Shown in pieces: positions 27,879 to 36,836 of a DNA stretch of 64,000 nucleotides. The DNA is from CAYXAA01 sp964462985 (GTDB lineage: Bacteria; Pseudomonadota; Alphaproteobacteria; Rhizobiales; Stappiaceae). Positions within the stretch are counted from its first letter, which is position 1. The number at the start of each line of letters is the position of its first letter. Position numbers and translations under genes: made by a program. The notes under the pieces were generated by a model. That model made no database searches and was not told the origin of the DNA. It saw only the letters and a program-made list of their open reading frames with translations. The stretch spans positions 1-64,000 of the forward strand of contig CAYXAA010000003.1 in the NCBI GenBank assembly GCA_964462985.1. Direction: 5' to 3'.

Positions 27879-28601
27879 CTAATCGCCGCTTCGGAAGGAT
27901 TCGAGCCTGCGCTTCTGCCGGCCGGCCGCGTCGAAGTTGGCCGGATCGAGCCAGGCTTCGAACGCTTGCTTAAGTGCCGGCCACTCGCTGTCGATCACCG
28001 AAAACCAGGCGGTGTCGCGGTTGCGGCCCTTGTAGACGATCGCCTGGCGGAAGGTGCCCTCATAGCTGAAGCCGAGCCGGCGGGCCGCGGCCCGGGACGG
28101 TTTGTTGAGCGAATCGCACTTCCATTCGTAGCGCCGGTAGCCGAGTTCGTCGAACACCCGGCGCATCATCAGGTACATCGCTTCCGTCGCCGCCCGGGTC
28201 CGCTGCAGCGCCGGCGCCAGGGCAATATGACCAACCTCGATCACGCCATTGCCGGCGTCGATGCGCATATAGCTCGCCATACCCTGCGCCTCGCCGCTGC
28301 TTTCGGGAACGACGGCATGGAACATCGGATCGGCGCCCGGGGACACCTGCTCCACCCAGGCGCGGAAAGCGCGCTCGTTCTCGAACGGACCGGAGCTCAT
28401 GTAGGTCCAGATGCTGTCGCCGGTGTCCTCGGCGTAGGCCCGGTAGAGCGCGGCGCCGTGGCGCTCGGGATCGAGCGGCTCGACCCGGCAGCTTCGGCCG
28501 ACCATGGCCGTACGCGGCGGCAGACGGGCGCCCTGCCAGTCGGGCAGCGGCGTACCGGTCGGCTGTTCGAAGGTGCTGTCGGGTGATGGGGTCTTCTGCA
28601 T
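27879..28601 (-). CDS. GNAT family N-acetyltransferase, RimJ/RimL-like
   Basis: 240 residues. RimL-type GNAT domain: HGAALYRAYAEDTGDSIWTYM at the start, the IEVGHIALAPALQRTRAATEA acetyl-CoA region and NKPSRAAARRLGFSYEGTFRQ near the C-terminus. It could acetylate a protein N-terminus or an amine; substrate unknown. Start chosen at ATG 28601; in-frame sequence upstream lacks similarity. It is convergent with the HlyU-like gene, with 3 bp between stops. Confidence 0.9.
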   Translation of the reverse strand: MQKTPSPDSTFEQPTGTPLPDWQGARLPPRTAMVGRSCRVEPLDPERHGAALYRAYAEDTGDSIWTYMSSGPFENERAFRAWVEQVSPGADPMFHAVVPESSGEAQGMASYMRIDAGNGVIEVGHIALAPALQRTRAATEAMYLMMRRVFDELGYRRYEWKCDSLNKPSRAAARRLGFSYEGTFRQAIVYKGRNRDTAWFSVIDSEWPALKQAFEAWLDPANFDAAGRQKRRLESFRSGD

Positions 28602-28782
28602 GATGGTCCGTGTCGTAGACTGCAGTGCGGCGCTGGCCAATTTATCGAGGTCGGCGGGAATGGAAAGTGGCTCACAGGCCGTTTTCCGGGCGTTAACGTC
28701 GCATTGACGCCGACCCGCGGCCCGTGCTTGTACTCGCTCCGAGCCTCATGATCCGTACGCACGACCCGAAAGCGCCGTCTCG

Positions 28783-29355
28783 ATGTCCCGATCCGTCGCC
28801 TGGAGCCTTCCCAACCTCCTGACCTACGGGCGCATCTTGGCAGTGCCGGCCGTCGCGGCCTGCTTCTATTTCCCGGGATACGCCGCGCGCTGGACCGCAC
28901 TTGCCATCTTCATCGTTGCCGCCGTTACCGACTTCTTTGACGGGTATCTGGCCAGAGCATGGCAGCAGCAGTCCCGCCTCGGACAGATGCTCGACCCCAT
29001 CGCCGACAAGCTTCTGGTTGCCGTCTGCCTGCTGATGATGGCCGGCGACGGCACGATCGGCGGCTGGTCGATGATCGCGGCGATTGTGATCCTGTGCCGC
29101 GAGATCCTGGTTTCCGGCCTGCGCGAATTCCTAGCCGACCTGCGCGTCAGCGTGCCCGTGACCAAGCTCGCGAAGTGGAAGACCTCGGTCCAGCTCGTGG
29201 CGATCGCGCTGCTCCTTGCCGGCCCGGCCGGCGAAGCCGTCTTGCCCGGCACGACCCTGGCGGGACTTGTCGCCTTGTGGATCGCCGCGGTGCTGACGCT
29301 ATATACGGGATACGACTATTTTCGCGCCGGCATCGGCTATCTGATGTCCGAGTAG
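28783..29355 (+). CDS. pgsA: CDP-diacylglycerol--glycerol-3-phosphate 3-phosphatidyltransferase
   Basis: Committed step of phosphatidylglycerol and cardiolipin synthesis at the inner membrane. 190 residues, four to five membrane helices. The CDP-alcohol phosphotransferase signature is intact: DFFDGYLAR, then G and LDPIADK with the D-x2-D-G-x2-A-R-x8-G-x3-D-x3-D spacing. NLLTYGRI near the N-terminus is typical. moaD and moaE follow closely, as in other Hyphomicrobiales, where uvrC normally precedes this gene directly. Confidence 0.95.
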   Translation: MSRSVAWSLPNLLTYGRILAVPAVAACFYFPGYAARWTALAIFIVAAVTDFFDGYLARAWQQQSRLGQMLDPIADKLLVAVCLLMMAGDGTIGGWSMIAAIVILCREILVSGLREFLADLRVSVPVTKLAKWKTSVQLVAIALLLAGPAGEAVLPGTTLAGLVALWIAAVLTLYTGYDYFRAGIGYLMSE

Positions 29356-29370
29356 AGAGGTCCGACGCTG

Positions 29371-29622
29371 ATGAAGATCCGATACTTCGCCTGGCTCCGG
29401 GAGCGCACGGGAATCGAGGAGGAGGACGTCGACGTTCCGGCGGAGGTCGGCACTGTCGGCGACCTGATCGCCTTTCTTGCCGAGCGTGACGAGCGCCATG
29501 CGCTTGCATTCGAGCAGCCGGAGGTGATCCGCGCCGCCCTGGACCACCTGCATGTCGAGCAGGACGCTGTTCTCGGCAGCGCGAAGGAGGTCGCCTTCTT
29601 CCCGCCGATGACCGGCGGCTGA
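29371..29622 (+). CDS. moaD: Molybdopterin synthase sulfur carrier subunit
   Basis: 83-residue ubiquitin-fold protein ending in the Gly-Gly that is thiocarboxylated (PPMTGG). It starts MKIRYFAWLRERTG, the usual MoaD beginning. It forms the MPT synthase with MoaE, encoded 12 bp downstream, and donates sulfur to precursor Z (cPMP). Lies 15 bp after pgsA, probably in one transcript. Confidence 0.95.
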   Translation: MKIRYFAWLRERTGIEEEDVDVPAEVGTVGDLIAFLAERDERHALAFEQPEVIRAALDHLHVEQDAVLGSAKEVAFFPPMTGG

Positions 29623-29634
29623 GGGGCAGGCGCC

Positions 29635-30117
29635 GTGACCGACATCGGTATGGCCACGGTCCCGTCGGTACGCATCCAGGCGGACGACTTCGACGCTGCG
29701 GAGGAAGTGCGCCGGCTGGTGGACGGCCGCCGCGATGTTGGCGCGGTCGTGACGTTCACCGGACTGTGCCGCGATGAGGAGGGCCGCCTGGCCGCGCTCG
29801 AGCTCGAGCATTATCCCGGTATGGCCGAAGAGGAGATCGGACGGATCGCCGCCGGCGCCTGCGCCCGCTGGGCGTTGACGGGCCTGACCGTGATCCACCG
29901 CTTCGGCCGCATCCTTCCCGGCGAGAACATCGTCCTCGTCGTAGCCGCCGCCAAACACCGCCGTGCTGCCTTCTCCGCCGCCGACTACCTGATGGATTTC
30001 CTCAAGACCAGGGCCCCCTTCTGGAAGAAGGAGCATCTTGCCGACGGTAGCGGGGGAAGATGGGTCGAGGCGCGGGCCGAAGACGATGCCGATGCCGCCC
30101 GCTGGACGCAGGAGTGA
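29635..30117 (+). CDS. moaE: Molybdopterin synthase catalytic subunit
   Basis: 160 residues. Catalyses conversion of cPMP to molybdopterin with thiocarboxylated MoaD. Family motifs: GAVVTFTGLCRDE, LELEHYPGMAEEEI, IHRFGRILPGENIV and FLKTRAPFWKKE, which carries the catalytic Lys. A GTG at 29635 is used here; an in-frame ATG at 29650 is an alternative start. The C-terminal 15 residues are variable. Confidence 0.95.
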   Translation: MTDIGMATVPSVRIQADDFDAAEEVRRLVDGRRDVGAVVTFTGLCRDEEGRLAALELEHYPGMAEEEIGRIAAGACARWALTGLTVIHRFGRILPGENIVLVVAAAKHRRAAFSAADYLMDFLKTRAPFWKKEHLADGSGGRWVEARAEDDADAARWTQE

Positions 30118-30343
30118 GCCCCCGGTCAGGCAGCTCACCAGAGGGAAATGACGACCCGCCGCACTCACCCCTAGGATCGTCGTTCCCGACTTTCCACAAG
30201 CGACCGTGTTCTGCCGCCCTTCAAAATATTCGCCAGCGGGTTGACGTCCCCTCGGTTATGACCAAGTGTTGGGGCAAAATTGCCCGCCAACGCTGCTTTC
30301 GGCCGTCGGCCTCCCCGACCCCGGCACAAACCAAGGTTTCAAT

Positions 30344-31603
30344 ATGGATAGCACCATCGCCCGCCGCGACGGCGTCGAGGCGACGCCGCATCCCGGCATG
30401 TCCTTTGCCGAATTCGTCCTGCTGATCGCGGGACTGATGGCGCTCAATGCACTGGCGATCGACGTAATGCTTCCGGCGCTGCCCAACATCGCCGATGCCT
30501 TTGCCATCACTGATCCGAACGAACCCCAGAAGATCCTGACGGCCTACCTGGTCGGCTTCGGCGCGTCGCAGCTGTTCTACGGTCCGCTGTCGGACCGGTT
30601 CGGCCGCAAGGGCGTCCTGCTTATCGGCCTCGCCTGCTACACCGCCGCCGGCGTCGCTTCGGTGCTCACCGACAGCTTCGAGCATCTTCTGCTCGCTCGC
30701 TTCGTCCAGGGCATCGGCAGCGGCGCGCCGCGCGTCGTGGCGGTCTCGATCGTGCGCGACTGCTATTCCGGCCGCCACATGGGACGGGTGATGTCGCTCG
30801 TGATGATGGTCTTCATGATCGTTCCGATCCTGGCGCCGTCGGTCGGCCAGGTAATCCTGCTCGCGGCGCCGTGGCACTGGATCTTCGCGCTGCTGATCAT
30901 CGGCGGCGTGATCATGCTGGCCTGGTGCGCACTGCGGCTCCCGGAGACCCTCCCCCCCGAGAGACGGTCGAGCCTGGCGCCGGCGGTGATCGCCTCCGCC
31001 TACTGGCAGACGGTCGCCAATCGGATCTCGCTCGGCTACATGGTTGCGTTCGCCCTGGTGCTCGGCGGCCTGTTCGGCTTCATCAACTCGGCGCAGCAGG
31101 TCTTCGTCGACATCTTCGGCCTCGGCCAGAGCTTCACGCTGGTCTTTGCCGCGATTGCGCTCGGACTGGCAGCGGCATCCTTCCTCAACTCCCGCCTGGT
31201 CGAACGCTTCGGCATGCGCCGCCTCTCGCACGGCGCACTGATCGGGTTCGTCGTGGTCGCGGTGATCCATGCAGGCCTTGCCGTCGCCGGCGTCGAGACG
31301 CTCACCGAATTCATCGCCGCACAGTGCCTGATGATGTTCCTGTTTGGCTTCCTCGGCCCGAACTTCAACGCCATGGCGATGGAGCCTCTCGGTCAGATTG
31401 CCGGCACGGCCTCATCCATGATCGGGTTTGTCACCACCTTCGGCGGCGCCATCCTCGGCTACCTGATCGGGCAGCTGTTCGACGGCTCGATCGTGCCGCT
31501 CACCGTCGGTTTCGCGGCCTTCGGCGTGCTGGCGCTGATCGTGGTCTACTTCGCTGAGGATCGCCGGCTGTTCCGGCCGCACGAACCCGATCCCGTCGAG
31601 TGA
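30344..31603 (+). CDS. MFS drug-resistance transporter, Bcr/CflA type
   Basis: 419 residues, twelve predicted membrane helices. DHA1-family features: ALAIDVMLPALPNI in helix 1, YGPLSDRFGRKGVLL (motif A) between helices 2 and 3, RFVQGIGSGAPRV (motif B) in helix 4, and LAPSVGQ (motif C) in helix 5. Probably a proton-coupled exporter; substrate unknown. ATG 30344 is chosen over an in-frame start at 30266, which would add 26 non-conserved residues. A terminator hairpin follows. Confidence 0.92.
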   Translation: MDSTIARRDGVEATPHPGMSFAEFVLLIAGLMALNALAIDVMLPALPNIADAFAITDPNEPQKILTAYLVGFGASQLFYGPLSDRFGRKGVLLIGLACYTAAGVASVLTDSFEHLLLARFVQGIGSGAPRVVAVSIVRDCYSGRHMGRVMSLVMMVFMIVPILAPSVGQVILLAAPWHWIFALLIIGGVIMLAWCALRLPETLPPERRSSLAPAVIASAYWQTVANRISLGYMVAFALVLGGLFGFINSAQQVFVDIFGLGQSFTLVFAAIALGLAAASFLNSRLVERFGMRRLSHGALIGFVVVAVIHAGLAVAGVETLTEFIAAQCLMMFLFGFLGPNFNAMAMEPLGQIAGTASSMIGFVTTFGGAILGYLIGQLFDGSIVPLTVGFAAFGVLALIVVYFAEDRRLFRPHEPDPVE

Positions 31604-31617
31604 CGCTGGGAAATGGC

Positions 31618-31639
31618 AAGGGGCCCCGCGGGGCCCCTT
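31618..31639. terminator. Bidirectional terminator hairpin between MFS gene and ilvE
   Basis: Perfect palindrome AAGGGGCCCCG with its complement CGGGGCCCCTT between two convergent genes, 15 bp after the MFS stop and 33 bp from the ilvE stop. There is no long T tract on either side. Confidence 0.7.
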
Positions 31640-31671
31640 GATGGTCAGGCTCTGCTCTACCGTCTTGCGTG

Positions 31672-32571
31672 TCAGCCGGCGGCGGCGAGCGGAGCCGCGA
31701 CCGGTTGCACTGCGGCCGAATAGTCTGCCATCAGCTGGCGCGTGATATCGCCGACAGAGAAGCGATAGGGGCCGATCTCAGAAACGGGCGTGACCTCCGC
31801 GGCGGTGCCGGTCAGGAAGCACTGCTCGAATCCTTCCATCTCCTCCGGCTGGATCGCGCGCTCGATCACCTCGATGCCGCGCGACCTGGCAAGGCCGATC
31901 ACCGTTCGACGGGTGATGCCGTCGAGGAAGCAGTCGGGCTTCGGGGTATGGATCACGCCGTCCTTGACGAAGAAGATATTCGCTCCGGTTGCCTCGGCGA
32001 CCTGTCCGCGCCAGTCGAGCATCAGCGCGTCGGCATAGCCCTTGCGCTCGGCCTCGTGCTTGGAGATGGTGCAGATCATGTAGAGGCCGGCCGCCTTGGA
32101 CTCCGAGGGCGCGGTTCGCGGGTCGGGCCGCCGATAGGTCGCAATATCAAGACGGATGCCCTTCAGCCGCTCTTCCGGATTGAAATAGCTCGGCCATTCC
32201 CATGCAGCGATGGCGAGGTGGATGGTGTTGTGTTGCGCCGAAACGCCCATCATCTCGCTGCCGCGCCAGGCGACGGGCCGGACGTACGCGTCAACGAGCT
32301 TCATCCGCGACAGCAGTTCACGCGTGGCGGCATTGATCGTTTCGGACGAATACGGAATTTCGAAGCCGAGCAGTTCGGCAGAGCGATGCAGGCGAGCGGT
32401 ATGCTCCTCAAGCTTGAAAACCTCGCCGCCGTAGGCCCGTTCGCCCTCGAACACGCTGCTTGCATAGTGCAGCCCGTGGGTCAATACATGGACCTTCGCC
32501 TCCGCCCAGGGCACGAAGACGCCGTCGTACCAGATTTCCCCTTCGTGTTTGTCGAACGGCACGCTTGCCAT
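31672..32571 (-). CDS. ilvE: Branched-chain amino acid aminotransferase
   Basis: PLP enzyme of fold type IV that interconverts Val, Leu and Ile with their 2-oxo acids. 299 residues. WYDGVFVPWAEAKVHVLTHGLHYASSVFEG is the characteristic N-terminal region (positions 14-43). K159 in SKAAGLYM is the PLP Schiff-base residue by position. AEATGANIFFV and GITRRTVIGLAR follow. Divergent from the MarR gene with about 270 bp between them. Cytoplasmic. Confidence 0.95.
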   Translation of the reverse strand: MASVPFDKHEGEIWYDGVFVPWAEAKVHVLTHGLHYASSVFEGERAYGGEVFKLEEHTARLHRSAELLGFEIPYSSETINAATRELLSRMKLVDAYVRPVAWRGSEMMGVSAQHNTIHLAIAAWEWPSYFNPEERLKGIRLDIATYRRPDPRTAPSESKAAGLYMICTISKHEAERKGYADALMLDWRGQVAEATGANIFFVKDGVIHTPKPDCFLDGITRRTVIGLARSRGIEVIERAIQPEEMEGFEQCFLTGTAAEVTPVSEIGPYRFSVGDITRQLMADYSAAVQPVAAPLAAAG

Positions 32572-32843
32572 GATTGATGCTCCACTGGCTCGGGTGGGCG
32601 GTCTCCCGCCCTGGGGGTGACCACGGGCCGCAAACGAGGACCCCGGCGGTCGTTGTGTCCGGCGATCACGCCTTCGGCTTTTGCACCCCGGCGAAACTGT
32701 CGGTATCTTTACACGCCCTCAAAACGGCGTGGGCTGCGAGTCTGGCGCGCGATCGAACCAACATTGCCCATATCGACAGCAAAGGGTTCGATCATTGCGT
32801 CAAATGCAGCCTAGCAGTAACAATCGAACGAAAATATGTCAAT

Positions 32844-33383
32844 ATGGCTGACGTAAATTTCAAGCACGCCGTAAACGGGGCCAAGGCAGCACCAGGCCGG
32901 GGCGCCGACACTATGGGCGCGGCGCCGGTCGCGCCTCCTTACGACCTGATCGAACTGCTGTTCTTCGCTTATCGCGACTTCACCTCCGACCCCGACGCCG
33001 CGCTTGCCGAATACGGCTTTGGCCGCGCACACCACCGCGTGCTGCATTTCGTCAACCGCAATCCAGGCCTTCGGGTGACGGACTTGCTCGCCATTCTCAA
33101 GATTACCAAGCAGAGCCTCGGGCGGGTCTTGAAACAACTGGTCGACGAAGGCTTCATCGAGCAGGCTCCCGGCCCGATCGACCGGCGCGAGCGGCTGCTG
33201 TTTGCGACGCCGCGCGGACGCGAACTGGCCGAGCGGCTGACGGCCCTGCAGAGCAGCCGCATCGCCCGGGCCCTCGAGCGCCTGCCGGAAAAAAGCCAAG
33301 AAATCGCAAGACGGTTTCTCTATGAGATGATCGATCCCGACCAGCGCGCCGATGTCATGCGCCTGATCGAGCGCCGATCGTAG
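32844..33383 (+). CDS. petP: MarR family regulator, PetP-like
   Basis: 179 residues (156 if ATG 32913 is used). Winged helix-turn-helix core: HHRVLHFVNRNPGLRVTDLLAIL, then ITKQSLGRVLKQLVDEGFI, and the wing PIDRRERLLFATPRG with the MarR DRR motif. It is followed by an OmpR-type regulator and a kinase and lies divergent from ilvE, an order I associate with petP-petR of alphaproteobacteria. In Rhodobacter capsulatus petR was reported as needed for respiratory and photosynthetic growth. The petP name is by context and similarity only. Confidence 0.75.
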   Translation: MADVNFKHAVNGAKAAPGRGADTMGAAPVAPPYDLIELLFFAYRDFTSDPDAALAEYGFGRAHHRVLHFVNRNPGLRVTDLLAILKITKQSLGRVLKQLVDEGFIEQAPGPIDRRERLLFATPRGRELAERLTALQSSRIARALERLPEKSQEIARRFLYEMIDPDQRADVMRLIERRS

Positions 33384-33407
33384 CCCTACCGGACATCAGC
33401 ATCCGAG

Positions 33408-34097
33408 ATGCATCCCGAAGACAACGCACCACACCTTCTCATCGTCGACGACGACAGCCGAATCCGCGACCTGCTCCGCCGCTTTCTCACCGAAAACGGC
33501 TACCGCGTCACCACCTCTTCCAATGCACAGGAGGCGCGGCGGCGTCTGGAGGGCCTCGCCTTCGACCTTCTCGTGCTCGACATCATGATGCCGGGGGAGA
33601 GCGGGCTCGAGCTCGCCCGTCACCTGCGCGAAACCTCGGATGTCCCTATCCTGATGCTGACGGCCCGCTCCGACACCGAAGACCGCATCGCCGGGCTGGA
33701 AATCGGGGCCGATGACTATCTTTCCAAACCGTTCGAGCCGCGCGAACTGCTGCTCAGAATCGGCGCGATCCTGCGGCGGCGGGCAACAACCGAGACCGGA
33801 CCGCTGCCCGAGATCCGCTTCGGCCCCTTCGTTTTCGACAGCAGCCGCGGAGAGCTGCGCCGCGGCGACGAGCACGTACGGCTGACCGATCGCGAAAAGC
33901 AGATCCTCGCACTGTTCGCGGAAAAGCCCGGCGAAACCGTGCCCCGCACCGAGATTGCCGGGGACGACAGCGGGCTCGCAGAGCGGACGGTCGACGTCCA
34001 GATCAACCGGCTGCGCCGCAAAATCGAGGGCGATCCTGCCAATCCGATCTATCTGCAGACCGTGCGCGGCGTCGGATACCGCTTGGTCTGCGATTGA
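33408..34097 (+). CDS. petR: OmpR-family response regulator, PetR-like
   Basis: 229 residues. Receiver domain with acidic pocket D14-D15-D16, phosphoacceptor D58 (LLVLDIMMP), LTARSDTEDRIAGLEIGADDYLSKPF with conserved Thr and Lys. The C-terminal winged-helix DNA-binding domain ends VQINRLRRKIEGDP and YLQTVRGVGYRL. The kinase gene starts in its stop codon (TGATG). Its partner kinase and target promoters are inferred from position; petABC lies about 17 kb away. Confidence 0.85.
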   Translation: MHPEDNAPHLLIVDDDSRIRDLLRRFLTENGYRVTTSSNAQEARRRLEGLAFDLLVLDIMMPGESGLELARHLRETSDVPILMLTARSDTEDRIAGLEIGADDYLSKPFEPRELLLRIGAILRRRATTETGPLPEIRFGPFVFDSSRGELRRGDEHVRLTDREKQILALFAEKPGETVPRTEIAGDDSGLAERTVDVQINRLRRKIEGDPANPIYLQTVRGVGYRLVCD

Positions 34098-35524
34098 TGC
34101 GCGTCGTCTCCGAAATCCGGCGGGCGGCCGGGCGGTGGTATGTCGGGTTTCGGATAGGCGAGCATGTGCGGCGTGCGCTCACGCTCGTCGCCCTCCCCTA
34201 TAATTCGGTGGCAGCGCTGCTCCACCGACTGATGCCGCGCGGCCTGTTCAGCCGTGCTCTGCTGATCATCGTGATTCCGATGGTCCTGCTCCAGTCGGTG
34301 CTGGCCTGGGTCTTCCTCGATCGGCACTACGACCTGGTGACGCAGCGCCTGTCCGAATCCATGGTGGGCCAGATCGCGGCGATCGTCGAAATCCTCGAGC
34401 GCTACCCGCACGACGAGGACTACGGCACCCTGATTGAGATCGCCGAGGACAAGCTCGAACTGTCGATTTCGGTGCTGCCGCCGGAGCCGCTTCCGCCGCC
34501 GCGGCCCAAGCCCTTCTTCGACCTCGTCGACCGCTACCTGTCGGAACAGCTTCGGGTGCGCATCGGCCGGCCGTTCTGGATCGATACCATCGGGCGATCG
34601 CGCTTCGTCGAGATGCGCATTCAGTTAAAGGACCACGTGCTCCGGGTGATCGCCCGACGCAGCCAGGCCTATGCCTCCAACTCGCACATTTTCATCGTCT
34701 GGATGGTGTCGACCTCCGCGATCCTCATCGCCATCGCCCTGGTGTTCCTCAGAAACCAGATCCGCCCGATCGAGCAGCTCGCCGACGCCGCGGAGGGTTT
34801 CGGCAAGGGCCGGCCGATCGAACGCTTCCGCCCGCGCGGCGCGCGGGAGGTCCGCCGCGCCGCCCAGGCCTTCATCGAGATGCGGCGCCGCATTGAGCGC
34901 CAGATCGAACAGCGCACCGCGATGCTGGCCGGCATCAGCCATGACCTCCGCACCGTGCTGACGCGGTTCCGACTTCAGCTCGCGTTGCTGCCGAAAGGCC
35001 CCGAGGTCAACGCCCTCCAGGCCGACGTCGACGAAATGAACAGCATGCTGGAGGACTATCTCGCCTTCGTTCGCGGCGACGGCAACGAACAGGCGAAGCC
35101 GACGGACGTGGCGCTGCTGTTTGAGGATCTCGAAGCCCAGGCGGAAGTCGCCGGCGCGGAGGTCTCGTCCCATTTCGCCGGCGATCCGGAGATCGTGCTC
35201 AAGGAGATCGCGATCCGCCGCTGCCTCACCAATCTCGTCGCCAACGCCGCGCGCCACGGAAGCCAGCTGAGGATCGAAGGACGCAACGCCGACGGCTGGC
35301 TCACGATCACGATCGATGATGACGGCCCGGGCATACAGCCGGAGGAACGTGAGAACGTGTTCCGGCCGTTCTACAGACTCGACTCCGCGCGCAACCTGGA
35401 CGCTCACGGCAGCGGCCTCGGCCTTGCCATCGCGCGCGACATCGTGCGCGGCCACGGCGGCTCCATCATGCTGGACGACAGTCCGCTCGGGGGCCTCAGG
35501 GTGCGCATCAGGATCCCGGCCTGA
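34097..35524 (+). CDS. EnvZ-like sensor histidine kinase
   Basis: 475 residues. N-terminal cytoplasmic region of about 50 residues, first membrane helix at about 51-72, periplasmic loop of about 115 residues rich in Pro (PPEPLPPPRPKP), second helix near 198-215, HAMP linker (RNQIRPIEQLADAAEGFG), DHp domain with H282 in GISHDLRTVLTRFR, and a HATPase_c domain with NLVANAARHG (N box), DDDGPGI (G1) and GSGLGLAIARDI (G2). The H box has Val where Pro is usual after HDLRT. Translationally coupled to the response regulator. Confidence 0.92.
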   Translation: MRVVSEIRRAAGRWYVGFRIGEHVRRALTLVALPYNSVAALLHRLMPRGLFSRALLIIVIPMVLLQSVLAWVFLDRHYDLVTQRLSESMVGQIAAIVEILERYPHDEDYGTLIEIAEDKLELSISVLPPEPLPPPRPKPFFDLVDRYLSEQLRVRIGRPFWIDTIGRSRFVEMRIQLKDHVLRVIARRSQAYASNSHIFIVWMVSTSAILIAIALVFLRNQIRPIEQLADAAEGFGKGRPIERFRPRGAREVRRAAQAFIEMRRRIERQIEQRTAMLAGISHDLRTVLTRFRLQLALLPKGPEVNALQADVDEMNSMLEDYLAFVRGDGNEQAKPTDVALLFEDLEAQAEVAGAEVSSHFAGDPEIVLKEIAIRRCLTNLVANAARHGSQLRIEGRNADGWLTITIDDDGPGIQPEERENVFRPFYRLDSARNLDAHGSGLGLAIARDIVRGHGGSIMLDDSPLGGLRVRIRIPA

Positions 35525-35553
35525 CGGCCCGGCCCGGCCGCCGCCGTAACGGC

Positions 35554-35901
35554 TTAGTAGAGCCGCCCGCCGACCGGCACGTCGATGTCTGGCCGCAGCA
35601 GCACCACCTCGCCGTCGCCGTCGGGTACACCAAGCGTGAGCACCTCCGACATCAGCGGCCCGATCTGGCGCGGCGGGAAGTTGACGACCGCCAACACCTG
35701 TCGACCGACGAGATCCTCGGGCCGGTAATGCCGGGTGATCTGGGCAGAGGACTTCTTCACACCGATCTCCGGGCCGAAGTCGATCCTCAGCTTGATGGCC
35801 GGCTTGCGCGCCTCCGGAAAAGGCGCGGCCTCGACGATGCGGCCGACGCGGATGTCGACCTTGAGGAAGTCGTCGAACGAGATACGGGCGGTTTCAGACA
35901 T
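35554..35901 (-). CDS. csaA: tRNA-binding domain protein CsaA
   Basis: 115 residues, a single OB-fold tRNA-binding domain as in CsaA and the C-terminus of MetG: FLKVDIRVGRIVEAAPFPEARKP at the start, KKSSAQITRHYRPEDLVGRQVLAVVNFPPRQIG, then MSEVLTLGVPD. In Bacillus CsaA has export-chaperone activity; the role in alphaproteobacteria is not settled. Convergent with the sensor kinase, 29 bp between stops. Confidence 0.92.
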   Translation of the reverse strand: MSETARISFDDFLKVDIRVGRIVEAAPFPEARKPAIKLRIDFGPEIGVKKSSAQITRHYRPEDLVGRQVLAVVNFPPRQIGPLMSEVLTLGVPDGDGEVVLLRPDIDVPVGGRLY

Positions 35902-36029
35902 TGTGGCGGCCTCTCGCGCGGGCCCGCGGAGACGCCGTCGTCATGCGGTCCCGTTGAAGCGGGGATAGGTTAGGGAACGGCATCAAGAGCAATGATGAGG
36001 CCGGACGCAAGGCGGGTGCGCGGCGCCGG

Positions 36030-36704
36030 TCAGGCGACGGCTGCGTTTTCGCCGTCGTCGTTGCGCTCCTGCATCGGTTCTTCGTTCGATCGACGTCGTT
36101 TGCGCGAGCTGCGCAGCGACTCGGTCATGCGTTCGAGCCTGTCCAGACGGCCGAGCCAGGATTCACCGCGGCTGAGCTCCCGGTCGAGCGCGGCCATTGT
36201 ACGGGCAAGTCCGGGGTCTTCGTCCTCGAGCCAGACGCCGATCACCCGCGCGAAGGCAACCACCAGGCCCTGCACCATCAGCCGGCCCCGAAAGCCCCTG
36301 GCCTCGATGCCGGCGGCCGTCAGCATCCAGCGCTGCGCGACGGCGGACCGATGGGCGAGCTCGATCGCCAGCAACGGGTCGCGGCGGGCCGCCGTCCTGA
36401 GCGCCAGAAGCGCGGACTTGTATGGCTTCAGATGGTCGAGACGAATCATCAGCACGTCGAACAGTCGGTCGCGCGCAGGTTCTCCCGCCATGGAGTCGTC
36501 GACACCATCCAGCACCGCGCTGTCAACACCGGCGAGAAAGGCTTCATAGATGGAGAGCTTGGTCGGGAACTCTGCGCGCAGCGCCGCCAGTGACACGCCG
36601 GCCTGCGCCGCGATTGCGGTCATGGCCGTCCCTTCCCAGCCCTTTTCTCCGAGCAAGGAGAGGAAGACCCTGATGATCTTGTCCCGTGTCTTTCGGGTCG
36701 CCAT
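36030..36704 (-). CDS. TetR family transcriptional regulator
   Basis: 224 residues. N-terminal HTH: KIIRVFLSLLGEKGWEGT, then MTAIAAQAGVSLAALRAEFPTKLSIYEAF, the TetR pattern. The ligand-binding domain is helical with no recognisable ligand signature. The C-terminal 30 residues are basic then acidic (SSRKRRRSNEEP). The gene is on the same strand as csaA and proC and separated from both by more than 120 bp. Target genes unknown. Confidence 0.87.
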   Translation of the reverse strand: MATRKTRDKIIRVFLSLLGEKGWEGTAMTAIAAQAGVSLAALRAEFPTKLSIYEAFLAGVDSAVLDGVDDSMAGEPARDRLFDVLMIRLDHLKPYKSALLALRTAARRDPLLAIELAHRSAVAQRWMLTAAGIEARGFRGRLMVQGLVVAFARVIGVWLEDEDPGLARTMAALDRELSRGESWLGRLDRLERMTESLRSSRKRRRSNEEPMQERNDDGENAAVA

Positions 36705-36836
36705 TGCACCCTCCCGTATGACCTCGAGCTTATGATGTTGCCCGGTCGTCGCAGAGTCGAGGCCTGCCGGTCAGGATCGGACCCGTGACCGGCGCTCTGC
36801 GCGTCGGCGCCTGCGACGAAATGCCTCGCCCGGTTC

